The translations under genes were made by a program, and so were the position numbers. Shown here piece by piece: positions 18,028 to 25,792 of a stretch of 64,000 bases of DNA (the stretch's first letter is position 1; every line of letters begins with the position of its first letter). The notes beneath the pieces were generated by a model. The model was not told the DNA's origin, did no database searches, and was given only the letters and a program-made list of their open reading frames with translations. The stretch is from Hyphococcus lacteus (GTDB lineage Bacteria > Pseudomonadota > Alphaproteobacteria > Caulobacterales > Parvularculaceae): the NCBI RefSeq assembly GCF_041058985.1, contig NZ_JBEHZE010000001.1, positions 248,001 through 312,000 of the forward strand. The letters are read 5' to 3'.

Positions 18028-18335
18028 GCCAGCACCTCTTCACAAATCAGGGTTAAGCGGCGGTCATCTTCGCTCTCTATACTGACCACCTCATATGGCG
18101 AATCTTCAAATATAATCCGCTGACCAAGGAGGATATCGGCGCGATAACGCAGACTGGCCGCGATACGACGCAATCGATTGTTACGGTCTCCGGCTACATC
18201 GCGGGTCGACGTAAGACGCTCGACGCGCGCCCACATTTCCGGTCCGGGCAGCCAAGAAAGACTGGCTCCACCGGCCTCATCATCCACACGTGACGGTGTA
18301 AGAAATTCGATTTTTTTGCCTAAACCACCGATCAC
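18024..18335 (-). CDS. gp7: GTA gp7, head-tail stopper
   Basis: Head-tail joining protein of 103 aa, the stopper in RcGTA nomenclature. It begins MIGGLGKKIEFLTPSR and contains WARVERLTS and LRYRADILLGQRIIFEDSPYEVVSIES, the beta-barrel pattern of phage head-tail adaptors (SPP1 gp16-like). It is flanked by ATGA overlaps with gp6 and gp8. Confidence 0.92.
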   Translation of the reverse strand: MIGGLGKKIEFLTPSRVDDEAGGASLSWLPGPEMWARVERLTSTRDVAGDRNNRLRRIAASLRYRADILLGQRIIFEDSPYEVVSIESEDDRRLTLICEEVLA

Positions 18336-18868
18336 AACCGCATCTCCCGATAAGGTGCGATCAATGCGTCGATGGCTTGTGGCACGTCAAAAAAACGGGT
18401 CGCGCTCGTGCTTTCGCGTTGTTCATAAAACGCTCCACACAACATTTTGGCGGCCTGTAATAAAGGGGCCGGAACATCATCGGTAAAGCCTGCCGTAAAG
18501 GTTATGGCGATACCCCCTAGGGCCGCTTTGGGCCATGGCGCGGTTAACCGAATTCGCCCACTCGACGTTTCGTAAAGGGCTTCATCAATCGATTGCTCCG
18601 TACCGGACACATTGGTGACTGTGACACTATCCAGACCGATGACAGGCCCTATAGGCAATGTCAGCAAACTCGGCATGGTATCTAGTCGCAAACGCCATTG
18701 TTGTGGCGACATTGCTATGGCGCAGCGCGCTTCAATCGCGCGAACCGCAGCAATGATAATGCCTGTAAGCAAGGCATCTTCGTCGTTATGGGTAACACGC
18801 AGATGCGATTTTATATCGTTCAGGGTTATGGGTTCCGCTATTGGCGGTGTCATTAAAGTAAGGGACAT
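18332..18868 (-). CDS. gp6: GTA gp6, head-tail adaptor
   Basis: Connector protein of 178 aa similar to phage phiE125 gp8 / gp6-like adaptors: LNDIKSHLRVTHNDEDALL, then AVRAIEARCAIAM and a C-terminal helical end. Start 18868 (MSLTLMTPP) is preferred. The frame stays open to 18988, but that part would translate the palindromic repeat-like element that lies in the gap to the capsid gene, and would add 40 residues not expected in the family. Confidence 0.9.
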   Translation of the reverse strand: MSLTLMTPPIAEPITLNDIKSHLRVTHNDEDALLTGIIIAAVRAIEARCAIAMSPQQWRLRLDTMPSLLTLPIGPVIGLDSVTVTNVSGTEQSIDEALYETSSGRIRLTAPWPKAALGGIAITFTAGFTDDVPAPLLQAAKMLCGAFYEQRESTSATRFFDVPQAIDALIAPYREMRL

Positions 18869-18916
18869 AACGCAACTCGTCCGTTGTTTTTGAGGTTGGG
18901 CGACAGGCCTCCGCCC

Positions 18917-18993
18917 CGTCATCCCGGACTTGATCCGGGATCCAGAAATCGTCGCAAAACATTCTGGATTGCGGGTCGGAGCCCACAATGACG
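18917..18993. repeat. Palindromic repeat-like element in the gp5-gp6 gap
   Basis: A 77-bp imperfect inverted repeat: outer arms CGTCAT and ATGACG, inner arms CCAGAA and TTCTGG, and in one arm a sub-palindrome TCCCGGACTTGATCCGGGA. The core phrase GTCATCCCGGACTTGATCC is the kind of short palindromic element dispersed through many alphaproteobacterial genomes. It occupies most of the only large gap (141 bp) inside the otherwise tightly packed GTA cluster. No second copy was noticed in this window. Confidence 0.75.
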
Positions 18994-19009
18994 AGGTCGA
19001 ACGAAAACT

Positions 19010-20227
19010 TTACGACACAGCGAATTTCAGAAACTTGATTGCGTCGAAATCCTGAACGCCGCCACCAACACGTTTGGTTGTATAGAACAACACATAAGGC
19101 TTGGCAGAGAATGGGTCGCGCAAAACGCGCACGCCCACACGATCAACGACCAGATAGCCTCGGCGGAAATCACCAAACGCGATTGAATGACTGTCCGACG
19201 CAACATCATCCATGTCTTCCGCTTCGGTCACCGGATAGCCCATCAACCGTGCTGGCTCACCCGGTTCGCTATTGGGTTGCCACAGATAATTGCCGTCCGT
19301 GTCTTTGAATTTACGCAATGCCCCCACGACCGAACGGTTCATCAAGAACCGACCATTGGCGCGATAGGCCTGTTTCGGTGCATAAATGAGGTCGAGCAAT
19401 TTGTCCGACGGGTTCGACGCCGCAAAGGCACCATCCGCACCCGATGCAATATAGCCAAGCTCGCCTGCGCTACGGGTCGCATCCGCTGCAATCGTATAAG
19501 ACAAAATTCCTTTGGGCTGGCTCGTGCCATTGCCGCCGATAAAGGCCGCAGACTCTTGAACCGCAAATTCCGTTTGCACTTCATCGGCGAGCCATTGTTC
19601 AATGTCCACGATCGAATCGTCCAGCAACGCCTGGCTCGCGGCCGGCATCGCATAAAGCTCCATGGTCGGGAAATCGAGCGCCGTTAGTGATGGCGATGTG
19701 GTCTCAACCCGTGCGCCGGTTTCTGCGACCCAACCTGCAACGGCGTCGCCGTTAGAGATCGGTTTGCGAAAGACATTGCCGCCAATTTCACGCACGGAGG
19801 CAATCTGGCGCATGGGCGAGATGTCTTTCACCGCAGCAGTGATCAGGCTTTCCACCTGGTTCGGCGCGAGATAACCGCCCTCTGCGCCGGTATCGGTATT
19901 GACCGATTTTGCCTCTAAGGTTGTTCCGATATCGCCCGCCCGCATATAGCGTTGAAAGGCGGCTTTGCGCTCATCCGGTTCTGGCGTCTTACCGCCATGC
20001 AGCGCTGGCCGCTTCGCCTTTAGGGCGATACGATCGACCACGTCTTTTTGTTCGGTAACAGCCTTGTTGATGCGGTCGATTTTATCGCGCAATAACACAT
20101 CGTCTTGACGCTTTTTCTCTAGCGCATCCAACCGGTCATCATTGGCGGTTTTGAAACTTTCAAAGGCCGTTAGAAATTCGCGCATCGCGCCGCGGACGTC
20201 ACTGCCCGCTTTGGTTTCAATATTCAT
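19010..20227 (-). CDS. gp5: GTA gp5, HK97-fold major capsid protein
   Basis: Major capsid protein of 405 aa. Residues 1-100 form a charged coiled coil (FLTAFESFKTANDDRLDALE onward), the delta/scaffold domain that the gp4 protease removes in RcGTA. The HK97 core follows, with GAEGGYLAPNQVESLI, IGGNGTSQPKGIL, YPVTEAEDMD and AFGDFRRGYLVVDRVGVRVL, all standard for this family. Start ATG 20227 follows AGGAGAG. The long gap after the gene could separate capsid mRNA, needed in excess, from downstream genes (inference). Confidence 0.96.
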   Translation of the reverse strand: MNIETKAGSDVRGAMREFLTAFESFKTANDDRLDALEKKRQDDVLLRDKIDRINKAVTEQKDVVDRIALKAKRPALHGGKTPEPDERKAAFQRYMRAGDIGTTLEAKSVNTDTGAEGGYLAPNQVESLITAAVKDISPMRQIASVREIGGNVFRKPISNGDAVAGWVAETGARVETTSPSLTALDFPTMELYAMPAASQALLDDSIVDIEQWLADEVQTEFAVQESAAFIGGNGTSQPKGILSYTIAADATRSAGELGYIASGADGAFAASNPSDKLLDLIYAPKQAYRANGRFLMNRSVVGALRKFKDTDGNYLWQPNSEPGEPARLMGYPVTEAEDMDDVASDSHSIAFGDFRRGYLVVDRVGVRVLRDPFSAKPYVLFYTTKRVGGGVQDFDAIKFLKFAVS

Positions 20228-20251
20228 GGTACTCTCCTTTACTGATAGGCT

Positions 20252-20782
20252 TTATACTGACAAGGTCGATGTTGCTTGACGCAACGCACTGGTGAAATCA
20301 CCAAGTGGCCCGTCGATATTTTGTTCTTGGCGATGTTCTGGTCGTGGCGATCCCACCTGCGATATCCGCGCTAATGGGGCCATGGGAAATGTCACCACTG
20401 ATATTTCCCACAAGGAAGCAGACAAAATCTTCCGGCCGGTCTTGGTTTTCACGGCACGGATGGTTTGATATCCAATCGACAACCCATCAAGCGCACCGCC
20501 GATAAGTAGCGCGTGGATTTCGCGTGCGCGCGGTGACGAAAGAATAATCTGCCCCCGAACGAACAACCCGAAGCGATCTTCGCGGAGTTCCATCCAACGG
20601 CCAATGGGGGTTTCTGCGGCATGTTGATAGAGCATCCGTACCGGTCCATCGCGATTAAACGCGCCAGGAACGACAATATCGCCATTGAGGTCCGGCTTGT
20701 GAAAAACCGCGCCATAGCCTTCGATATCGGCGACGAGGCTATTATCATTGGCTTTTATGTCGGTCATGATTCTGACCATCAC
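20252..20782 (-). CDS. gp4: GTA gp4, HK97-type prohead protease
   Basis: Prohead maturation protease of 176 aa. It has the family catalytic pair: His54 in MLYQHAAETPIGRW and Ser102 in GALDGLSIGYQT, and the entry motif EGYGAVFHKPDLNGDIVVPGAF. It would process the N-terminal domain of gp5 during head assembly. Translation may start at either of the two first methionines or at Met6. It overlaps gp3.5 by ATGA and is 24 bp upstream of the capsid gene. Confidence 0.94.
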   Translation of the reverse strand: MMVRIMTDIKANDNSLVADIEGYGAVFHKPDLNGDIVVPGAFNRDGPVRMLYQHAAETPIGRWMELREDRFGLFVRGQIILSSPRAREIHALLIGGALDGLSIGYQTIRAVKTKTGRKILSASLWEISVVTFPMAPLARISQVGSPRPEHRQEQNIDGPLGDFTSALRQATSTLSV

Positions 20783-21054
20783 TCCCCCTCGCCGCTATTG
20801 CGGTCGATTTTGTCTTCGATGCGCACCAACGCCGCCGAGATAAAGCGCGTCTGTTCTTCTAACCGCGCTGTGCGTTCAAGAATTTGAGCGTTGCCCGCCG
20901 ATCGGCGCTCTAACTGCGCCAAGCGTTCGGTGGCTGCGCCGGCCCAGATCAGCCCCAACCCGCCTTGAACAATCATCGCCGCGCCAATCGCAATGGTGAC
21001 GCGCAATTCCTGTGGTCTATCGCTGGGTGATTTTGGTATGGTCACGCTATGCAT
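20779..21054 (-). CDS. GTA gp3.5-like small membrane protein
   Basis: Small protein of 91 aa at the place of the short gene between portal and protease in RcGTA-type clusters. One probable membrane helix (IAIGAAMIVQGGLGLIWAGA) is followed by a coiled coil ending LVRIEDKIDRNSGEGE. Start 21054 gives a protein with a short basic N-terminus and overlaps the portal stop by 8 bp. The function is unknown; a membrane role in assembly or release is only a guess. Confidence 0.8.
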   Translation of the reverse strand: MHSVTIPKSPSDRPQELRVTIAIGAAMIVQGGLGLIWAGAATERLAQLERRSAGNAQILERTARLEEQTRFISAALVRIEDKIDRNSGEGE

Positions 21055-22216
21055 CACGCGCCCCCAAACCCAACGCTTGCCGCTTTTCATCATCGTTCAG
21101 GAATTCTGCGCGGCTGACCCGCGCCCAAAGCGCATCACGATCTGCCGACAGCGCTTCAATATCCGTTGACTGACAAATAATCTTTGCGTCAGGATAGACC
21201 GGCGAGAACCAGTTGGTCAGCGCATTTGCGGTCTTTTTAACCAGCGGCAAAACCGTTTGCTTCCAAAACGCTAAATTTGCCTCTCGGTAGTTGGAATAGG
21301 TATTGTCACCGGGAATGCCGAGCAACATGGGCGGCACACCGAACGCAAGCGCAATTTCCCGCGCGGCTGCATTCTTGGCCTCGATAAAATCCATATCCGA
21401 CGGCGACAACGACATGCTGCGCCATTCAAGCCCGCCATCAAGCACCAAGGGGCGCCCTGCATTGGCCGATCCTTGATACGCATCTTCCAGTTCAGATTTA
21501 AGCCGCCCGAATTGTTCCGTCGTCAGGTTCTCGGCACCATCTGGCCCCTTATAAACTAACGCACCAGAAGGCCGCGCCGCATTATCGAGCAATGATTTGT
21601 TCCATGCGGACGCCGCATTATGAAGATCGACGGCGGTTGACGCTGCTTCTAACGGTGAAAGCCCGTAATGGTCGTTGGTGGGATGAAATAGTTTAAGATG
21701 CAGGATCGGTGACTGACCAATTTCAGGCTTACGGAACACTACCGAGCGTCCACCCGCCGAATATTCATAAGCCTCCGCCCAACCCGAATGACCGGCGCGC
21801 ACTTTCATTCGGTCGGGACGCAGAACATAAAGTTCACGCGGCGTACCATCGAGTGCAACAGATTCCAGATACGCATTACCGGCGGTTTGCAGATAGCCGT
21901 AAAAACCCTCTAACAATTCACTGCCCGATTGTTCATCATTGGGCCGCGCCAACAAATCAATCAACGGGTGGTCAGATAAAACCTCACCGCCTTCTGTAAT
22001 CTTGAGCGGCGCAGATGCCGCTGCTTCCGCGGTTAAGCGCACGCAACGATAGGCAATGACATTGCGCTCAAATCCCGAACGGGCAAGCGACGCATAATCT
22101 CGCGGTGTCCAATTTGGTGCCCCAAGACGATGCATGGCGATAAGCGCCTTTGCGGCAGATGCTTTGGCTTCCGGCGCTTTTGCGGCGCGGTTAAACAAGT
22201 TTGGCAAGCGTGGCAT
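21047..22216 (-). CDS. gp3: GTA gp3, HK97-family portal protein
   Basis: Portal of 389 aa forming the DNA entry ring of the head. Typical features: RNVIAYRCVRLTAEAAASAPL near residue 55, LLARPNDEQSGSELLEGFYG, YVLRPDRMKV, LHLKLFHPTNDHYGLSPLEAA and ALAFGVPPMLLGIPGDNTYSN. Length and order match GTA gp3. It lies 10 bp after the terminase gene. Confidence 0.95.
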   Translation of the reverse strand: MPRLPNLFNRAAKAPEAKASAAKALIAMHRLGAPNWTPRDYASLARSGFERNVIAYRCVRLTAEAAASAPLKITEGGEVLSDHPLIDLLARPNDEQSGSELLEGFYGYLQTAGNAYLESVALDGTPRELYVLRPDRMKVRAGHSGWAEAYEYSAGGRSVVFRKPEIGQSPILHLKLFHPTNDHYGLSPLEAASTAVDLHNAASAWNKSLLDNAARPSGALVYKGPDGAENLTTEQFGRLKSELEDAYQGSANAGRPLVLDGGLEWRSMSLSPSDMDFIEAKNAAAREIALAFGVPPMLLGIPGDNTYSNYREANLAFWKQTVLPLVKKTANALTNWFSPVYPDAKIICQSTDIEALSADRDALWARVSRAEFLNDDEKRQALGLGARDA

Positions 22217-22226
22217 GGTCGCGCTC

Positions 22227-23603
22227 CTAATTCATTCGACGAACGCCGGGGGTCGGCGCCGGTTTTTTCAGTAATAAATCGGTCAGTGCCCAAACCAGTG
22301 CATCGAGCCGATCCGGGCTTTTGCCGCCGCCGATATAGCTGGTCATCTGGTCTTCGAGTGTTGCAAAAGATCCCACATGGCGAACCCGACCTTGCTCATA
22401 GAGCGCCGCAACCGGTTCGGCCCGAAGGCGCTTGCCGCGTGTGGCGTAAACCCCGCGAATGGGCACCGCGCCATCAATTTGGGCGATCACGCTTTTGGCC
22501 ATGTCACCGCCCTGATTGACCTCAACGACAATTCGATCCGCAGAAAACTCGTGAAAGGCAGCAACCGCTTTCTCCGCCCACTGACGGGGCGTTAGCCCGG
22601 CCCCCGACCGGTCAGCGAGAACGAATGCGGTATTCACGTCGCCGCAATAGGCTACGCCAGCGACGATGATACCGCATTCATCCGCGTCGGGGCCGCTTGT
22701 TGTGGGGGGATCAACAGCGACCACCACCCGATCAAGGTCAGGCGCGGCGCTGATGCGCGCGACCTCGATCAGATTCCAGGTCCAAAGCGCACCGGCGATA
22801 TCCTCGACCAGCTCGCCCAATAATTCCTGCCGGCCAAGAGCCGTTCCCTCATAGAGCGCGGCAATTTCGGTAAAGAATGCATCTGACAAATGCGCCCGGT
22901 TGTCATAGGTCGAAGCGCGAGTGACATGAGTTGTCTTGGCTTTCATCAACCGTTTGATCAGCGCCATGGGGCGCGGCGTCGTGGTCGCAATCTGGCGCGG
23001 TCGCGGCCCAAGCCGTAGCGCCAGTTGGAGGTTCGACCATGTTTCTTCCGGATAGCGCCACTTACATAACTCATCCGACCACGCCGCATCGAACTGATAG
23101 CCGCGAATTCCATCGGGGTCTTCGGCGGAGAACGCATAGGCCACCGCCCCTGTCGGCCAGACCAGCCTTCGTCGCGACGCCTCGAACACGGGACGGTCAA
23201 CATCGGTCGCCACAGCGCGAATACCCGACGGTCCCTCGATCATGACTTCCCTCGCATCGGCATATGTCTCGGCGACCAGCGCGATGGCCGGTTTCGAATT
23301 TTCATCATTGGCACGGGACGCAACAAGCGCGCGGATCCATTCGGCACCGGCGCGGGTTTTGCCTGCGCCTCGGCCACCGAGAATGAGCCATGTTGTCCAA
23401 TCGCCATGGGGTGGTCGTTGATGGTCATGGGCGTTTACCTCCCAATCCTTTTCCAGCATCTTCGGAAACAGCTCGCCCATCACCTCCGCCCTGATCCGCG
23501 CGATCTTCGCGTTCAATGCGCGCAATCTGGCGGTCGATCCGTCGCTTAACCCGTCGGATGGCGTCGTCTGAGATGGCGGTGTCTTGGGCCGGGTCATGCG
23601 CAT
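22227..23603 (-). CDS. gp2: GTA gp2, large terminase
   Basis: Packaging ATPase-nuclease of 458 aa. Walker A is GGRGAGKT (in TWLILGGRGAGKTRAGAEW), the Walker B region is FDAAWSDELCKW, coupling motif ATTTPRPMALIKRLM, and the RuvC-like nuclease domain begins VVVAVDPPTTSGPDADECG. In GTAs it fills heads with near-random host DNA. Start 23603 has AAAGGA at short spacing; TTG at 23624 and ATG at 23597 are alternatives. It overlaps gp1 by about 180 bp, a normal arrangement if gp1 is real. Confidence 0.95.
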   Translation of the reverse strand: MRMTRPKTPPSQTTPSDGLSDGSTARLRALNAKIARIRAEVMGELFPKMLEKDWEVNAHDHQRPPHGDWTTWLILGGRGAGKTRAGAEWIRALVASRANDENSKPAIALVAETYADAREVMIEGPSGIRAVATDVDRPVFEASRRRLVWPTGAVAYAFSAEDPDGIRGYQFDAAWSDELCKWRYPEETWSNLQLALRLGPRPRQIATTTPRPMALIKRLMKAKTTHVTRASTYDNRAHLSDAFFTEIAALYEGTALGRQELLGELVEDIAGALWTWNLIEVARISAAPDLDRVVVAVDPPTTSGPDADECGIIVAGVAYCGDVNTAFVLADRSGAGLTPRQWAEKAVAAFHEFSADRIVVEVNQGGDMAKSVIAQIDGAVPIRGVYATRGKRLRAEPVAALYEQGRVRHVGSFATLEDQMTSYIGGGKSPDRLDALVWALTDLLLKKPAPTPGVRRMN

Positions 23604-23832
23604 CCTGTTCCTTTTGTTCTTCAAACTTCATGCGTCGTGCGATCTCCGCCGCGCTCATCAAAGTCCGCAGGCTTCGCGCCCCGCGATCAAAGCTGTCTGG
23701 CTCGTCTTCCGTTGCGAGCAACGCAACCGACCTTTGATACGCAAGCTGACGAATGCGGGCGTAGAGCGATTGCCAGTCATCATCCGCAGGTTTTGATTGT
23801 TTTTGTGTTTGGTTTGTCATCATGGCCCGCAT
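23425..23832 (-). CDS. GTA gp1-like protein, probable small terminase subunit
   Basis: First gene of the cluster, 135 aa. It is highly charged and helical, with LYARIRQLAYQRSVALLA and SAAEIARRMKFEEQKEQ, and has a Gly-rich basic end. Position, size and overlap with the large terminase match RcGTA g1, now regarded as the small terminase; sequence similarity to a small terminase is not obvious by eye. Several start codons exist (23832 or 23823); no strong ribosome-binding site is visible. It is preceded by an 18-bp perfect palindrome 21 bp upstream. Confidence 0.65.
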   Translation of the reverse strand: MRAMMTNQTQKQSKPADDDWQSLYARIRQLAYQRSVALLATEDEPDSFDRGARSLRTLMSAAEIARRMKFEEQKEQDAHDPAQDTAISDDAIRRVKRRIDRQIARIEREDRADQGGGDGRAVSEDAGKGLGGKRP

Positions 23833-23852
23833 AATGGGGCACCTGACGAATG

Positions 23853-23870
23853 GGTGGATATCTATCCACC
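23853..23870. promoter_or_regulatory. Perfect 18-bp palindrome upstream of GTA gp1
   Basis: Sequence GGTGGATATCTATCCACC: 8-bp arms with a 2-bp centre. It sits 21 bp upstream of the first GTA gene. Such symmetry so close to the start suits a repressor site or leader hairpin. It does not match CtrA (TTAA-N7-TTAA) or LexA (GTTC-N7-GTTC) boxes. Confidence 0.5.
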
Positions 23871-23940
23871 AACACTGGGAAAATTTGAAGAATTCAACAC
23901 AAGTGATGAATACCTAGCAAACAGTTTCCCGTTAATGGGG

Positions 23941-23962
23941 TACGAATATTCTAATGTTCGTA
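23941..23962. promoter_or_regulatory. Imperfect 22-bp palindrome in the GTA divergent promoter region
   Basis: Arms TACGAATATT and AATGTTCGTA around a 2-bp centre match at 9 of 10 pairs. The site lies between gp1 (109 bp away) and the divergent VPLPA-CTERM gene (126 bp to its GTG), in an AT-rich stretch. It is a candidate operator; the factor is unknown. Confidence 0.45.
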
Positions 23963-24088
23963 GCTGATTGAATTATTTTTATTATTAATCGTCATTATTG
24001 ATTGTTTTATACAAAGAAGACAAATAGATTCGCACCTCTTTGCATGACTGGTTTCGGTCGGGCGCGTTCACTTTTGGGGAGTTTTTTC

Positions 24089-24670
24089 GTGAAATTTAGG
24101 AATATTGTATTTGGTGTATTGGGAAATGTCGCTGCGATTGTCGGCGCACAAGCCGCAACCGTTAATTTTGCCGATCTACCAACCTCAACAACACCAGAAC
24201 TATTTTTTGATGGCGGTTCCGTTACGGGTTCTGCTGATGTTCAGGTGTTAAACTTCAACGGCATCGGCATTGTTGGCGGTCCATTTGACTCGACCGTCGA
24301 TGGAAATGAATCAATGGCGTTCTCTTTTTCCGCGCCCGTCAATAATGTTTCTTATTCAGTACAATTTGCAGGCAATAGCGACGGTGACGGAACCGTCGGT
24401 GACCGGTCGATTGAAATTTTTGGGCTTGGCGGTACATCGCTTGGGGTTTTTGCACAGTTCCATATCGGGACATTTGCCTTAAGCGATCTGGTCGGGGCCG
24501 CGATCATTACCGGCTTTGAGCTAACGGCGGAAGTCGATAGTTTCAGAATATCAAGTATTTCGTTTGATCTGGCACCAAGCGAAGTGCCGATTCCTGCGGC
24601 GCTGCCATTGTTCCTTGCGGGCCTAGCGGGTGTGGGCGCGATCGGCCGCAAGCGTAAGCAATCAGTATAA
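24089..24670 (+). CDS. VPLPA-CTERM-type exported protein
   Basis: Secreted protein of 193 aa. GTG at 24089 is preceded by GGGGAG at 7-bp spacing and opens a signal peptide ending GAQA-ATVNF. The mature region is Gly/Ser/Asp-rich beta-type sequence. The C-terminus has the sorting signal VPIPAALPLFLAGLAG followed by a basic RKRKQ tail, the pattern of VPLPA/PEP-CTERM proteins that an exosortase-like transpeptidase processes in the inner membrane, usually for extracellular matrix or surface display. It is monocistronic, divergent from the GTA cluster, and followed by a terminator. No exosortase gene is in the window. Confidence 0.85.
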   Translation: MKFRNIVFGVLGNVAAIVGAQAATVNFADLPTSTTPELFFDGGSVTGSADVQVLNFNGIGIVGGPFDSTVDGNESMAFSFSAPVNNVSYSVQFAGNSDGDGTVGDRSIEIFGLGGTSLGVFAQFHIGTFALSDLVGAAIITGFELTAEVDSFRISSISFDLAPSEVPIPAALPLFLAGLAGVGAIGRKRKQSV

Positions 24671-24693
24671 GGTTCCAAAATTGCTATATTGCG

Positions 24694-24725
24694 AAAGCCC
24701 GGTGAGCGCCGCTTACCGGGCTTTT
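24694..24725. terminator. Bidirectional rho-independent terminator
   Basis: Stem AAAGCCCGGT / ACCGGGCTTT with an 11-nt loop, followed by T's on the plus strand. It ends the VPLPA-CTERM gene and overlaps the 3' end of the convergent YcgN-like gene. Confidence 0.85.
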
Positions 24726-25150
24726 GTTATGCGGCTTTCCAATAGCGTGTCATCAATTTCATCTTCGGGGATAAGATCTGGCGACACCGCAATCTTTGCG
24801 CGCTCAACCGATTTTGGATCGCCAGTGATCAGCGGGTGCCAGCGCGCGAGGCCCCGCCCCTCGGACAGCCGGCGATAGGCACAGCTTTTCGGCATCCAAT
24901 GAAGGGTCGAAATATTATCCGGCGTTAATTGAACGCAATCGGGTACGCGTTTGAGGCGGTTGTCATAATCGGTGCAGCGGCGCTTTTTCGCGTCAAACAG
25001 CTTGCACGCCACATCAGTTTCAAAGACATCGCCGGTTTCTTCATTATGCAGAATATAAAGACAACACCGCCCACAACCATCGCAAAGTGACTCCCACTCT
25101 TTTGGTGTCATCTCGCTTAGTTTTTTTGTTTCCCAAAATGGCTTGGTCAC
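24713..25150 (-). CDS. YcgN-like UPF0260 cysteine-cluster protein
   Basis: Protein of 145 aa with the YcgN/YkgJ cysteine set: LCDGCGRCCLY near the start, then TDVACKLFD, RRCTDYDNR, VPDCVQL and SCAYRRL. Members may bind zinc or an iron-sulfur cluster; their role is not established. The LCDGCGRCC core and the WHPLITGD motif place it in UPF0260. The start is GTG at 25150. Its 3' end overlaps a bidirectional terminator. Confidence 0.9.
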   Translation of the reverse strand: MTKPFWETKKLSEMTPKEWESLCDGCGRCCLYILHNEETGDVFETDVACKLFDAKKRRCTDYDNRLKRVPDCVQLTPDNISTLHWMPKSCAYRRLSEGRGLARWHPLITGDPKSVERAKIAVSPDLIPEDEIDDTLLESRITKAR

Positions 25151-25285
25151 GGCACTGGATCCTATCTTGTCCGGGCTCCCCTAGCAGAGCTTAGGACGAC
25201 AACGCAAACACCAATTCATCGCCTATTTGCGACACTATCGGAAATGCGCTTATGATCGACTATCAACTAACGGGGAGGCTTAGCA

Positions 25286-25771
25286 ATGATCCGCATACTC
25301 AAAATCGTTCTGGTTGCGTTTGTGGCCCTACAGGGGCTGACCTATTTCGCTGAAAACATACTGAATTGGGAAGCGGCTAAGGGGGCTGTGGGCTATGTGT
25401 TGTCGCTGGCCGATCACACAGTTTACCCAAACAGCTTTGTGCCGCCGATCACCAACCCGGCATTGGTGACGTTGACACTGGTCGTTATTGTCACCGGTGA
25501 ATTGCTGGTTGGCGTGATGGCCGGGCTCGGCGCGCTAAGGCTATTGTCCGTGGTCGGTAAATCGGCCGAAGAGTTTAATAACGCGAAAACACTCGCGCTT
25601 TGGGGTTGCGGCATGGCGTTGGTGGTCTGGTTTGGGCTGTTCACAGTGATCGGCGGCGGGGTTTTTCAGATGTGGCAAACACCCGCCGGTGGCATGTCGA
25701 TGGATGGGGCCATGACCTATTACCTATCAAGCGGGATTGTGTTGCTCTTTTTGAATATGCCCGACCGTTAA
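25286..25771 (+). CDS. DUF2165-family integral membrane protein
   Basis: Predicted inner-membrane protein of 161 aa with four hydrophobic helices (about 5-25, 62-85, 105-130, 140-158). The pattern of a loop rich in aromatic and Asn residues (FAENILNWEAAKGAVGYVL) after helix 1, and a GGGVFQMWQ stretch late, matches DUF2165. The start ATG follows a strong GGGGAGG site. The function is unknown. It converges on the regulator gene 22 bp away. Confidence 0.85.
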   Translation: MIRILKIVLVAFVALQGLTYFAENILNWEAAKGAVGYVLSLADHTVYPNSFVPPITNPALVTLTLVVIVTGELLVGVMAGLGALRLLSVVGKSAEEFNNAKTLALWGCGMALVVWFGLFTVIGGGVFQMWQTPAGGMSMDGAMTYYLSSGIVLLFLNMPDR

Positions 25772-25792
25772 ACGCCGGTTACTGGCCCCAGA

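Noticed and set aside
10399..23832. Prophage interpretation of the head-tail gene block
   Set aside because: No integrase, repressor, replication, lysis or att sites are visible, and gene order and sizes match RcGTA one to one.
24089..24670. Longer start at 24002 for the VPLPA-CTERM protein
   Set aside because: The GTG at 24089 has a GGGGAG site and begins a normal signal peptide; the longer form would bury it.
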